From positions 1-20,443 of the forward strand of contig MU626552.1 of the NCBI GenBank assembly GCA_025603075.1: 20,443 nucleotides of DNA, in the 5' to 3' direction. Every line of letters begins with the position of its first letter. Position 1 is the first letter of the stretch. The notes below the pieces were generated by a model, which did not search any database, was not told the DNA's origin, and worked only from the letters and a program-made list of their open reading frames with translations. Made by a program: the position numbers and the translations under genes. Source of the DNA: Neoconidiobolus thromboides FSU 785 (Eukaryota > Entomophthoromycota > Entomophthoromycetes > Entomophthorales > Neoconidiobolaceae). This document shows positions 1-9,961 of the stretch, in pieces.

Positions 1-48
1 AATAGCTGTTCTTGACTCCAAACCCTGAGTACCAGATTTCACACCCAT
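1..48 (-). CDS. Possible 5' end of a gene leaving the left edge
   Basis: On the minus strand an ATG at 48-46 opens 16 codons (MGVKSGTQGLESRTAI) that stay open to the window edge. The stretch is clearly richer in G and C than the AT-rich DNA just upstream of it, which is how exons look elsewhere in this window. I do not recognise the protein, and sixteen open codons is weak evidence alone. It could instead be an internal exon or a chance open frame. The plus strand of the same bases is open for only a few codons. Confidence 0.3.
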   Translation of the reverse strand, partial: MGVKSGTQGLESRTAI

Positions 49-836
49 AAGTTTTAATAAAGTCTTATTTATTTAAGATCAAAATATAAAATATAAAATA
101 AATTTTTATATTGATTTTAATTATAATATCTAAAAATATTCAATTTTGCTTAAATTTAGCTCTTATAAAATTAATGCTATATGAGTATGTGTTTTTTGTT
201 TAAGAATTTTGTTAGAATCTTTCCACTCAAATAACACTTAAAAAAATGAAAAAATAACAAAATCAAAATACACCCATATACTAAAGTTTTTGCAAACTTT
301 TATAAATCAAAACATTAAGTTTGATTTAAGCTTGGATTTTAAAAAGAGCAAGTTATAAAAATATAATATTAGATTTAATTTTATAGTTGAAATTGCTTTA
401 AAGCAATTTGATAGATTGGATTTTTATTTAGTCATAGTCATAAGGCTTTATGATTATTTGAAAATTAAAATCTTAATAATTTTGTGATGAATTTTAACTA
501 TTTAATATATATATATCATCTTAATTTAAAGCATATAATTTTAATTTAAACATTTTTTGAAATTTAACTAAATAAACTAATACTAATAAAAGTAAATAAT
601 CACTTTTTATACAATAAAGCTCTAAAAATTTTATTATAAATGATACTAATTTTTTTAGACTAACACCAGCTTATATTAAAAAAATTTCAAAATTTTTCTC
701 TTTTAATATCAATTTATAACTTTTATGAGATTTATACATCCTTTTTAAAAATAATTATTAAGTTAAGTCCAAAAGTTTAATATTTTTCTAATATTAATTG
801 CTTATAAAAGCTAAAAACTGGTTGTATAAGTATAGA

Positions 837-876
<40 letters not shown>

Positions 877-1222
877 TATTAGCAATTGTAGTTTATAAAC
901 CTATATATTATTAAAAAACACTTGAAACTTGTCTGATTGTCACTATCTCATTATTGAATTATCATAAGGGGCTGTTTTTTTTAGTTTCATTATTTTTCCA
1001 TTTTTTAAGCGCTATTTATGTGGAAAAATTGTTAGTAAAATTCTTAAATACAAAAATACATCCCCATAACATCATTCACTCTTTATTTTAAGGAATAGTC
1101 TATACTTTTCTAAAATAGGGTCTACTATTGGTCTAATTTTAAAAAAAACACGATAATATAAACTTTGAAATTTGATATTAAATCAATTTAATATTTTAAA
1201 ACTTAATTATCATCTATTAACA
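49..1222. other. AT-rich intergenic spacer
   Basis: No convincing gene is visible. The spacer lies between a possible minus-strand start at 48 and the thioesterase ATG at 1223, so it may hold two divergent promoters. It contains an ATT trinucleotide run (838-876), a TA run near 505-516 and a CCAAT-box core on the reverse strand (ATTGG, 1127-1131) about 92 bases before the thioesterase start. Confidence 0.6.
838..876. repeat. (ATT)13 microsatellite
   Basis: Thirteen uninterrupted ATT units read directly from the sequence in the intergenic spacer. The run is likely to vary in length between strains. No coding potential is evident. Confidence 0.95.
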
Positions 1223-2046
1223 ATGCTTTTTCAACAATTAAAAACAAGTCGAACTAAATTAATTTATAATAATATATTAAAAAAACGTTATTTGCATCAA
1301 TGGATTCCAGAAATTCAAGAAAAATTAAACTCATTTCCTTCCGTTATTACAATACCAGTTCAATGGGGTCAACAGGTAAACTTAAATTTTTAAAATTCTA
1401 AATCTATAGTAAAAAGAAGACTATTAATAATGTTAATAAAATTTTAGGATACTTTTCAACATTTAAATAATGTGGATTGGCTACGATTTATTGAAAGTGG
1501 TAATTAAAACATTATTATTGAAATTAATTTGTATAAATGGTTAATTCAATTATATAAAAGGTAGAATCGATTACATGTACTTATTAACTTTAAACATGGA
1601 TAAAACAGAAGCAAATAAATTTGTAACTGGAGATGGTGCTGGTTTAATTGTTAAATCTCAAGAATGTAAATATAAACATCCGATTACTTATCCTGACTCA
1701 GTAAGTTTATTATTATAATTAACATCATCTATATCTTATCAATTATTTGTTGTTTACTTTATTTTTATGATATTCGAAAATAATGAACCTTTTCTTCTTA
1801 TAGTTAACTGTTGCGACTAAGATTGAGAATTTAACTAGAGATCGATTTGTATTTTATACATTAACTTATTCTCTAAAGCATCAAAAATTAGCATCTGAAT
1901 CCAAAGTTTTATGCGTTTCTTACGATCATAAGAAATTAGAGAAATCTGATTTTTCAGAAAGTTTCGTTAAGGCAGTGATTAAGATGGAAAAGAATCCGGA
2001 GAAGATACATAAGGAAGCAATGGAGTTACCAATCAGGAAGTATTAA
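1223..2046 (+). CDS. Hot-dog fold thioesterase (4HBT type), 4 exons
   Basis: Predicted acyl-CoA thioesterase-like protein of 195 residues. Exons are 1223-1375, 1448-1499, 1561-1700 and 1804-2046; introns are GT-AG, of 72, 61 and 103 nt, and all phases close. The start is the ATG at 1223; an upstream in-frame TTG is ignored. Residues 46-69 carry the family signature: PVQWGQQ, then DTFQHLNN, then WLRFIESGRI, matching the usual V-x-WGDxD-x-F-x-HxNN-x-x-Y-x-R-Y-x-E-x-x-R pattern. The first aspartate of the WGDxD core is glutamine here, while the second is kept (D52). An intron falls exactly between them. The basic N-terminus (residues 1-27, few acids, several Lys and Arg) could be a mitochondrial presequence. 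Substrate is unknown. The family call is solid; enzymatic activity is inference. Confidence 0.85.
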
Positions 2047-2571
2047 TAGCCAAACAGGTTATACATCAAAACAAAAATGAAAGTTGAAGTGAGTTTTTAT
2101 TAAAGAAGGATATTTTAGAATCAATTTAAGAGATTTATTAATGTTAATTCTATTTTATAAATCTTTGAATTTTGATAAATGAATAAAATATTTAGTTAAA
2201 TTTATATAAATGAACTAAATAAATATATAAAATGAAATTACTTTAAACTCTTTATTAAAATAATAGTCATTTACTTTGTATTAATATATATATATATTAT
2301 CTTATAAACTATAATAATTCTATTTTTTCAACTTGATCAATTATTTAACTCTTAATAATAAAATACTCATAATTCAACCCAATCAATTGATTAAATTCCA
2401 TAAGAGAACAATTGTTTAACATTTAATTTGTCAATACTTCAATAACCTTAATTAAACCCCCAAAACTCAATAAAATTAATAAATTAAATTCATCAAAATT
2501 TCTTAAAACTAATAACTTTTTATTCTTCTTTTCAATTAATAAAACGTAATATATTCTCTCTTCCATATCAA
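2047..2571. other. AT-rich spacer, bestrophin promoter region
   Basis: No gene is seen. The spacer separates two plus-strand genes. It contains a TA run near 2284-2296 and a forward CCAAT (2379-2383, context CCCAATCA) about 190 bases before the bestrophin start, a plausible NF-Y/HAP site. The last 60 bases before the ATG are pyrimidine-rich, including TTCTTCTTTTC and TCTCTCTTCC. Confidence 0.5.
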
Positions 2572-3493
2572 ATGGATCAACCAACAACTAAATATAATCC
2601 ATTTAAAACTACTGCCTTTCATTATAAAGGTTCTGTATTAATCTATGTTTTGCCCAAAGCCATCTTCTTTACTATATGGTCTGTGTCTATCTGGGCAATT
2701 GAAGTCTATGGCAACTTATCTTCAACAGTAATAAAGACTATTGCATTCAACAATGCATTGATCGTTTTACTCGGACTAGTAATCTCCTTATTACTTGTTT
2801 TTCGTACTAATACAGCTTATGATCGATATTGGGAAGGAAGAAGACTTTGGTCAGATATGACCATGATCATTCGTTCAACAGCAAGAACTATATGGGTCCA
2901 AGTAGAACAAGTAGATTCTTTTGATAAAGATATGAAATTACAAGTGATACATTTATTAGTTGCTTATGCTTACGCATGTAAACATAATATTAGGGGTGAG
3001 TTTGGAGAACATGCTTCAGATTTAGAAAACTTCTTATCTCATTTGACAGAGGGTAATGGTATGCCAATGTCACCTGAATCAACTAGATCAAATTCAACAA
3101 ATTCAGTTACTAAATTAATTAAAAAAACATTTGATAAAAAAGATAATGATTTTCTACCAATATTAATTACTCATAAGATTACTTTAGTTATTGATTATTG
3201 GTTTAAAAATGAAAAAATAGCCCCAGCAGTAGCTACTATTTTATTAAATAATTTAAATGTCATGGTAACTTCATATGCAGGGTTTGAAAGAATTTTAGAT
3301 ACGCCAATTCCAATGGCTTATGCTATTCATTTATCTCAATGTGTTTGGCTATTTTGTTTATTATTACCATTTCAATTATTGTTCTTATTTTCAGGTGTTT
3401 ATAAGTTTTTTGCTATTTTATTTACACTTGTCTCTGCTTTTACTATATTTGGTATTATTAACATTGGTGAAGAAATTGGTAAATTATTATATT

Positions 3494-3532
<39 letters not shown>

Positions 3533-3770
3533 TTATTATTATTTTATATTAATTCGTTTTTACTTTTACTTAGAAAATCCATTTGGATACGATGCAAATG
3601 ATTTACCATTAAATGAATACTGCGAAATTTTGAATTTAGAAATTAATCAAATGATCAAAAAAGTAGCACCAAATGTTAAAGATTGGGTATTTAATAATGA
3701 TCATATTAAATATATTAAAAAAACATTTTCTATTAAATCAAAAAATCATACTAAGATTATTATTAATTAA
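2572..3770 (+). CDS. Bestrophin family (UPF0187) membrane channel, 2 exons
   Basis: Predicted anion channel of the bestrophin family, 367 residues, from exons 2572-3478 and 3574-3770 with a 95-nt GT-AG intron. Hydrophobic segments lie near residues 21-43, 61-77 and in a long stretch about 250-300. The hallmark motif FRTNTAYDRYWEGRRLW sits at about 77-93, right after the second hydrophobic segment, as in bacterial and fungal members. The exon junction completes GEEIENPFG, followed by YDANDLPL (about 307-314). In animal bestrophins this NPFG-plus-acidic segment contributes to the calcium clasp; whether calcium binds here is inference. A Ser/Thr/Asn-rich stretch (about 163-180) is probably a disordered loop. 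Without splicing, the first exon runs into the intron microsatellite and ends in a false poly-hydrophobic tail, so the spliced model is preferred. The gene is convergent with the PPIP5K gene. Confidence 0.9.
3493..3541. repeat. (TTTA)10 plus (TTA)3 microsatellite inside the bestrophin intron
   Basis: Ten perfect TTTA units (3493-3532) are followed by three TTA units. The run takes up about half of the 95-nt intron at 3479-3573. Length changes would alter intron size but not the protein. Confidence 0.95.
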
Positions 3771-3918
3771 AATTAAAATATTATATTATATTATCATTAT
3801 TAATTTTATTTTTCAACTTTGTTTTTTATATGTTATACTTTATATTTTATACTTTATATTTTATAAAAAAATACTTAAAATTATATAATTTTAACAAATC
3901 ATTTGTAATTAATTTCAA

Positions 3919-6900
3919 TTAAGAACTATCTTTCAATAAACTAGGAGTAGACCCTTTAGATCCTACTGAATAATTACTGGGTGAAAGAATAGGAGATATG
4001 TTATCTGGGGAATTAATAGGAGATTCCCAGTTTTCTAAAGTAAAATCTGGAATATCTCTATAATCTTTAGATAATAATTGATTAAAATTATTAATAGCAA
4101 CATCTAAATCCATATGATCTGTTAAATTAATTCTTGAAGCTACTGAAAGTGCATGATGTTCATCCATTTGTAAATCCATAATAAAAGAATGATGAGCACC
4201 TGGAGAAAACCCTAATCGTAATGAGAATTCTTTTTCATCCATATCATCTTTTTGACATTCATATAATTCAAATGTTATTTGTGTTAAATAATCTAATTCC
4301 CCAATTTCATGGGCTCTTAAATTCACTGGTAAGCCACCATTTAATACAATATTTAATAAGGTATGAACATGGGATTCTAAACAAAAATAATAAATTCAAT
4401 ATTAAATAACCTAATAATATTATAATATTTAATTAAGTTTACCTTTAGTAAAATAAAGAATAGTAGCTGGTTTTGTAGAATCTCTAATAGTCAATAAATC
4501 CTTTAAAATATTAGTCAATAAATTTCTACTTGTCAACATACCAATAGATAACTTCTCTTCGTTAGTAATGCCATATTCTCTAGGTGCAATCATATCAAAA
4601 AATAACTTAGCACTCCTATACAATTGTTTAAGTGGTTCTAAAGAATATTCATCTTTTTCACAACAAAATACTTCTTCCAAAAAATCTCGATTATGTAATG
4701 CATCATATTTTAAACTATCATATAATTCACATACTTTTCCTGGATCAAATCTAGATTGTTCAACATCACAATATTCTTTAATTAGTTTTTCCCATCGTTC
4801 TTTAAATAATTGTGGGTTATCATTACAACACCATTTTTCTTCTTTTAAGACTGATAAATTCATTTTTTTTAAATTATCTCTCATTATGTCTCTTAATCGA
4901 ATTAACGATTCTTTAATCTTTTCTGCTAATTCTCTAGGAGTTTCTCCATTTGGTGTTTCAAAATAACTTAATAATGGGGAAGTACTATTTAGTTTCATAC
5001 ATTCTTTTAATTCTGCTTTGACTATATCTGTTTGTTCTTTAGCATCATTACTATCATCTAACATTTCTTTTTCAACTTGTATAAAATTTGGATCGATTTC
5101 TTTTAAATTTAAAAAGGGTTTGATAAATGATTCAGCTAAGAGATAATTTTATTATTATTATTATTAAATTATATAATATAAATTACCTGTAGCTACTACT
5201 CTTCTTTCCGAACTTGAATAAACTTTAACATCATCTAATAAATTTTTATTGATAATTGTTAAATCTTTTCGCATATTTAAACCAAGATCAGATGAATGAT
5301 GGGTAGCTGCATGAGTAAACTAAATATAAAAATTAAACATCTTAATTAAATTATATATTATAATTATAGTTACCTCTCCACCCCATTTGATAATAACTTG
5401 CATTGAATCTAAAATCCCATTGATTTTATTAAAACTTGGTTTCACTTGAATTTTAGTACCAGGTAATGAACCTTTCTTTTTCAATATTAAATCAATTTGA
5501 ATTAATTTTGTTTTCTCTTGTCCATCTTCTTTTTCAATTGCCTTTTTAATACTTTCTTTAAATTCTTTAATATTTTCAGGTTTACGAATAATCACTTCTT
5601 CTTTAGAATCATTTAACCAATTAGCAATGAATTTAGAGGTCATCTTAAACTTTGCTTTTTGTTTAGGTGTACGATCTGCATGTCTTAAGACCGAAATAAA
5701 TCCTTTTAATGTCCAAACATTTTCGAAAGTTGGTTCGACATCGGTAACATGAGAAATATATTTCCTTTTTTCTGCATTTTTAAACATCTCCAAAAATAAT
5801 GCCGCTGTCTTTGCATAATATTCTTGATTACCTTTAACAAAGGACCAACCATTAACATCAATAACATAAGATTTTCCATTAGCTCTTAATAAATCCAAAC
5901 CACAAATTGTTTGTCCAAATGTTAAACATACGTTTTTAGCTATCTCTTTTTCTATTTTAGATAACTCAGTTACATACCGCATTTCTTTACCATCCACATT
6001 ACGTCGAACTAAGCCATCCACTACTGGTGATTTTCTTGTTTCTGCATGGGCAAACTCAGGTCCTACAGTATATACTTTGATATCTTCTGAATTATCAACA
6101 TCAATAAATTTTTCATAAATAAAAGAACCATCCATTCTTAATTCATTTTCATTGGGGAAAAATTCACTTGATTTATTTGCTATTTTACGAAATAATTTTC
6201 GAGTACCACCACCTTGAGAAGAATGATAATAAATATTAATATTATGATTTTCTCCATCCACTGGTTTTTCAACAAATGGTTTACTTAATCTTACACCATC
6301 TACTTCAATAGTATCCTGATCGATGACTTTTAATTCATTATTTTTCAACGATTTGATATATTCAATTGCTTTTAATGGCAATTTTTCCATGTATTCTAGA
6401 TCCAAGTTCGGGCCATTGTCTCTAGTAACTGTTAATCTTTGAGGAGTAGGAACACCTACCGCTTCAAGAATACCAAGTACTAATCTTCGATCCCATAATA
6501 CCTTTTGTAAATATAAGTCATTGACACAAAAAGGTTTTCTTAATTCAACATATTTTATAGCTTTATCTAAGGGAAAACCACTCGAAAAAAAAGAAATTAA
6601 AAAATCACATACTGGCCATTTTTCTACCTCTATTTGATATTTAATTTACTTAGTGAGTGAGAGGATGATGAAAAATAGTTGATAAATTACCTTCATCTAA
6701 TATAACTTTGTCACCAAAGATAATAATTTCATAATCAACTTCACTTTCTATAATTCGATTTAAGATATCTCTCATTGGTTTAGATCTTGCTTTAACATCA
6801 CGGGCACAGACACCAATGATAGCTATTTTGAAAAGATATTAGTTACCAGTGAATGAGACTAAAGATGAATAATAATAAAACTCACGTTTCTTTTTACTAA

Positions 6901-6958
6901 TTCTTGGTAATTGAAAAAAACTTCTATAAGAAGAAGATAAGTCGAATAGTCGCTGCAT
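3919..6958 (-). CDS. vip1: Inositol hexakisphosphate/diphosphoinositol kinase (PPIP5K, Vip1/Asp1 type), 6 exons
   Basis: Bifunctional enzyme of inositol pyrophosphate metabolism, 914 residues, close to the length of fission yeast Asp1. Exons are 6958-6886, 6822-6691, 6629-5374, 5319-5187, 5135-4443 and 4376-3919; introns are 51 to 66 nt, GT-AG, and all phases close. The N-terminal half is the ATP-grasp kinase: [16 protein letters not shown] follows the first intron, then [33 protein letters not shown] and [14 protein letters not shown]326 in that last motif corresponds to the catalytic aspartate of Asp1 and Vip1. The C-terminal half is a histidine-phosphatase-type domain beginning with [10 protein letters not shown] (384-393, H385), with ESHVHTLLN across the last junction as its second signature. 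Both active-site signatures are intact, so both activities are expected. The tail holds four Ser-Pro sites ([15 protein letters not shown]), possible targets of proline-directed kinases. Confidence 0.95.
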
Positions 6959-8070
6959 TTTTGTTATCTAAAAATAAGAGAAATGATGAGAAAAAAAGAG
7001 TTGAAAATACTTTTAAAAGTTGCTGAATGCTGAGTTTCTATGGGTGTTATTTTTAAGTTTTTAATACTGATATTAAATTATTAAAATTAAAATTAAATTT
7101 TGTATTAAAATAATAAAAACTAATTTTAAATTTAATTAATTGATTTGTTAATCTTTGAACTGAGCATAGTTTTAAGTTTAAATTTAAAAATAGCTTAAAG
7201 TTAAATTAGTCACTTTTACTACACACAAAAGTTTTATTAAAGTTAAATGAAGTATATAACGAAATATATAATATCAAAACTAATTATTAGAGTCATAATA
7301 ACTTTAAAACTTATTCTTTCATTTTATTATATAAAAAATAGCGTGTAAACTTTATGAAATAGTAAAATAGGATAGAAAATATTAAATACTAAAATCTTAA
7401 TTTAAGCTCACCAATTAAACTTGAAAGATAGTATAAAGTTAAAACTCATAAATTGAAACTGAAAAAATGATATTTTAAAATCCTACAAAAATGATACAAT
7501 ATTGTATAAGTGGAATAAAATAGCAGAATATAATATAAACAACATAATAGTAGTGATAAAATTCGAGAAAGCTATTCCTTTATTCATCTCACTTTTATAC
7601 ATAGATGAACTAAAACTAAAAACTTTAGTTGAGTTAATCCCAAATAAGTAAAATTCCAAGTTTTCTTTTATGATTTTGTCCATTTCTTGTAGCATAAATA
7701 TTCAAACTAATCCACTATCAAAAATAAAAACAAAATCTAAAAAATTTATTTAGAAATTAGACAGAGACAGAGCTATTTTCAATAAGAGTAACAACCATGT
7801 AAGTTGAAGCTTTTTTAATATTATAATTTTTGTCAACAAGATAATTAATAGATGTTTATATTATAAAAACCTATATATCTAATTGTAACTTTACTAAAGA
7901 CCAATAGTAATTACGTTTTGAGTTTAGTAATTATTTTTCTTATTGAATTAAATTCCTGCAATGAAAAATTGAAATTGGGTTCTTGTTACTCCATGTTGAA
8001 TAAATAGAATTGATTGGTTTTAATTAGTAGGCATTTATATATAGATTTTATTCTTAGAAATAAAATGAAA
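6959..8070. other. Spacer upstream of the PPIP5K gene
   Basis: AT-rich DNA between the PPIP5K start and the tRNA. No recognised gene is present. The one notable open frame is a 70-codon minus-strand ORF at 7695-7483, listed separately. A 13-codon ORF (MVVTLIENSSVSV) lies upstream of it from the ATG at 7798 on the same strand. Confidence 0.5.
7483..7695 (-). CDS. Small ORF with C-terminal membrane segment, uncertain
   Basis: A 70-codon ATG-started frame. The first half is charged (MLQEMDKIIKENLEF), and the last 25 residues are strongly hydrophobic (ITTIMLFILYSAILFHLYNI), as in a tail-anchored protein. I do not recognise it. Frames of this length arise often by chance in such AT-rich DNA, and T-rich codons make any chance frame look hydrophobic. 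It lies between the tRNA and the PPIP5K promoter with no clear transcription signal, so it is as likely spurious as real. Confidence 0.2.
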   Translation of the reverse strand: MLQEMDKIIKENLEFYLFGINSTKVFSFSSSMYKSEMNKGIAFSNFITTIMLFILYSAILFHLYNIVSFL

Positions 8071-8077
8071 GATCAGG

Positions 8078-8089
8078 TGGCCGAGTTGG
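8078..8089 (+). promoter_or_regulatory. RNA polymerase III A box
   Basis: TGGCCGAGTTGG inside the tRNA D arm matches the A-box consensus TRGCNNAGYNGG. Confidence 0.85.
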
Positions 8090-8131
8090 TCTAAGGCGCC
8101 GTGTTAAGGCCGCGGTCTCTTCGGAGGCGTG

Positions 8132-8142
8132 GGTTCGAATCC
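8132..8142 (+). promoter_or_regulatory. RNA polymerase III B box
   Basis: GGTTCGAATCC in the T arm is a perfect B box (GGTTCRANNCC), the TFIIIC binding site. Confidence 0.9.
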
Positions 8143-8153
8143 CATCCTGATCA

Positions 8154-8158
8154 TTTTT
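8154..8158 (+). terminator. RNA polymerase III T-run terminator
   Basis: Five T residues directly follow the tRNA discriminator base. This is long enough for Pol III termination. Confidence 0.8.
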
Positions 8159-8207
8159 GTGGATTAAAATTTGATTTTTTATAATAAAATATATAATAGT
8201 TAGTTCT

Positions 8208-8315
8208 TTAAAAGAAAACAAATACTAAACACAGAGTTTGATATTGAGTAGAATGGGCTAATCTTAGCTCCAAGGTTCCACTTTTTCCCGATATTTCTAC
8301 TGTCGAAGAAATCAT
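8208..8315 (-). other. Coding-like island, unassigned
   Basis: An ATG at 8315 opens 35 codons beginning MISSTVEISGKSGTLELRLA, with a mixed, non-repetitive composition unusual for this spacer. Without splicing the frame ends in LCLVFVFF; a GTATTT after LCL might be a donor, but I could not find a partner exon. It may be an exon of an unrecognised gene, a decayed gene or chance. Confidence 0.2.
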
Positions 8316-9743
8316 AAATTAAGCATAAATTGGATGATAATAGAGGCTGTTCTTTATATAAAAATTAGACAAAATATTTTTAAAACCTCCACCTAGATCA
8401 AATCAAAAATAAGAATATTACTCAGAGTTTTGAGTTCAACTCCTATTCTTTAAACATAATGAATTTTATTTAAATAATACACCACCTTTGTTCACTTTGC
8501 GAATCCATAAAGTAAGTCTATTGAGGTTTAAAATAGATCCCAGCAAAACTTAAAGATCAATTACTATTTTTCAGCGGAGTTCTGAATACTGCATTTATAG
8601 TTTAAATTTCAAATGAAACCAGAAATTTAGTTTAAGAAGAATCAATAGCCTTTGTTTTGTTTATTATTGTTTTTGTTAAAATCAAAGGTTCAAATCAACC
8701 ATTTACAAAATTTTATATATTATTTTAACAGTCTTATAAGACTACAATGTGTTGTTACTATTAACTATTATTTATAAGTGTAATTGAAAATATATTCCAT
8801 AAAAAGAAGGATAAAAATTTAAAGTGTTGGGGAAAATGATATTATAATTAATTAATTATTTTATAGAATACTTAAATAAAATGATAACAAATTAAAGACT
8901 TTGATTGTAACTGTAATTAATAATATATACTAAAATTAGTAATTCATTTATAATTTTAGTGTTCTTGCTTTTTTATAATATTTTATTTGACTTATCAATG
9001 CTAAATTACAGTAGGATAATAGGGTTAATCTCAAAAGCGAATATTTGAAATATTTAACAAAAACAAATATTACTATAATAACCAAATTTTAGATCGTAAT
9101 ATAAATAGCATTTATCGATAAATAAACAAATAAATAGGCTATATTCTTTATATTCAAATATATGACGTAAATTTCAATAAAAAAGATCAACAAAGTAATC
9201 TATTTACTAGTGGGTTTAATAGCATGAATTGATTTGTTGACATGGCTTTAACAGTAGCATTTTAAGTTGATATTTACATTATAAAAATACAGGTATGATA
9301 ATGAATAGAAGAGAATTTATTGTTGAACATCAACAAGTTGAAAATACAAAACTTATTTTAATCTAATTCATAGTATTACTATGGTCTTTTTATTCAGAAT
9401 AATAAGTTTTAGATAAAAGGTGTAGTAAAGAATAAAAAAAGAAAGGAGAAATAAGTGGAATTCGAGATCAAACTCATTGTTAATTTACGGATAAAAAACT
9501 GAAATGGACAAGTTTTATTCAACAAAATATGAAAAAAACCCTGCTTTTAAACTTTAATTTTAGCTTAATTAAGTAGATGACAAGGAGTGAAAATCATATG
9601 CTAAAAAGGAGAGCCAATAACAAGTGTTAAAGATTAATTAAAGTGGGGTGCTTTTGAAAAAAGTATCCAGTTAAAATAACATGGTAACTTGAAATTTATT
9701 CAACAATAAGATGCTTGGTAAAGCAGTTTAATTACTATATTGG

Positions 9744-9942
9744 GTAAGTGACCTAAAAACTGTTAGAAACAAATTTAAACTCTTTAATGAATAGCATGGG
9801 TACTTTTCCTATTAATTAACGACGATGAAAATTATTATCAACAATCAAACTCAAGCCTAACTAAAATTTTAAAACTATATAAATCAATTAAATTTTTCTT
9901 TTAATTTTTTTGATTTTTATTTTTTTGTTTTTATTTATTTAG
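9744..9942 (+). other. Candidate 5'-UTR intron of the kinase gene
   Basis: GTAAGT at 9744-9749 matches the donor used in other genes here. A long T-rich tract ends in TTTATTTAG at 9942, twenty bases before the kinase ATG. The pair would define a 199-nt intron, longer than the window's coding introns, which is common for UTR introns. No transcript evidence exists here, and T-rich tracts before start codons also occur without splicing. Confidence 0.25.
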
Positions 9943-9961
9943 ATTTTTTATAATAATTATA

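Larger units (their letters stand above)
8071..8153 (+). tRNA. trnL(aag): tRNA-Leu, anticodon AAG
   Basis: An 83-nt class II tRNA. The acceptor stem GATCAGG (8071-8077) pairs perfectly with CCTGATC (8146-8152), with discriminator A at 8153. The D stem is GCC/GGC. The anticodon stem CCGTG/CGCGG closes loop TTAAGGC, with anticodon AAG at 8106-8108. The long 13-nt variable arm around a CTC-TTCG-GAG hairpin is typical of leucine. The T arm GTGGG-TTCGAAT-CCCAT is complete. It reads CUU, and CUC after A34-to-inosine editing. The gene has no intron, and the CCA end is not encoded, as expected for a nuclear eukaryotic tRNA. Confidence 0.97.
8159..9961. other. Long spacer with weak coding-like islands, upstream of the kinase
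   Basis: No recognisable gene is present. Less AT-rich islands with short open frames occur: on the minus strand 8315-8208 (about 35 codons, starts MISSTVEISGKSG) and an ATG at 8508 (MDSQSEQRW); on the plus strand 9301-9366 and two 17-codon frames (MDKFYSTKYEKNPAFKL and MTRSENHMLKRRANNKC) between about 9500 and 9630. None continues into a credible protein. The last 60 bases before the kinase ATG are a T-rich tract ending in TTTATTTAG, which could be a 3' splice site of a 5'-UTR intron. Confidence 0.4.

Noticed and set aside
3320-3888. Plus-strand ORFs in other frames over the bestrophin end and 3' flank
   Set aside because: They overlap the bestrophin exons in another frame or consist of Leu/Ile/Lys/Tyr-rich low-complexity translation of AT-rich DNA.
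4221-4966. Plus-strand ORFs opposite the PPIP5K exons
   Set aside because: They are shadows of conserved minus-strand coding sequence.
8681-8700. GGTTCAAATCAACC, resembling a Pol III B box, and a similar GAGTTCAACTC near 8430
   Set aside because: No A box, acceptor stem or cloverleaf could be built around either, so neither is called a tRNA or a tRNA-derived repeat.
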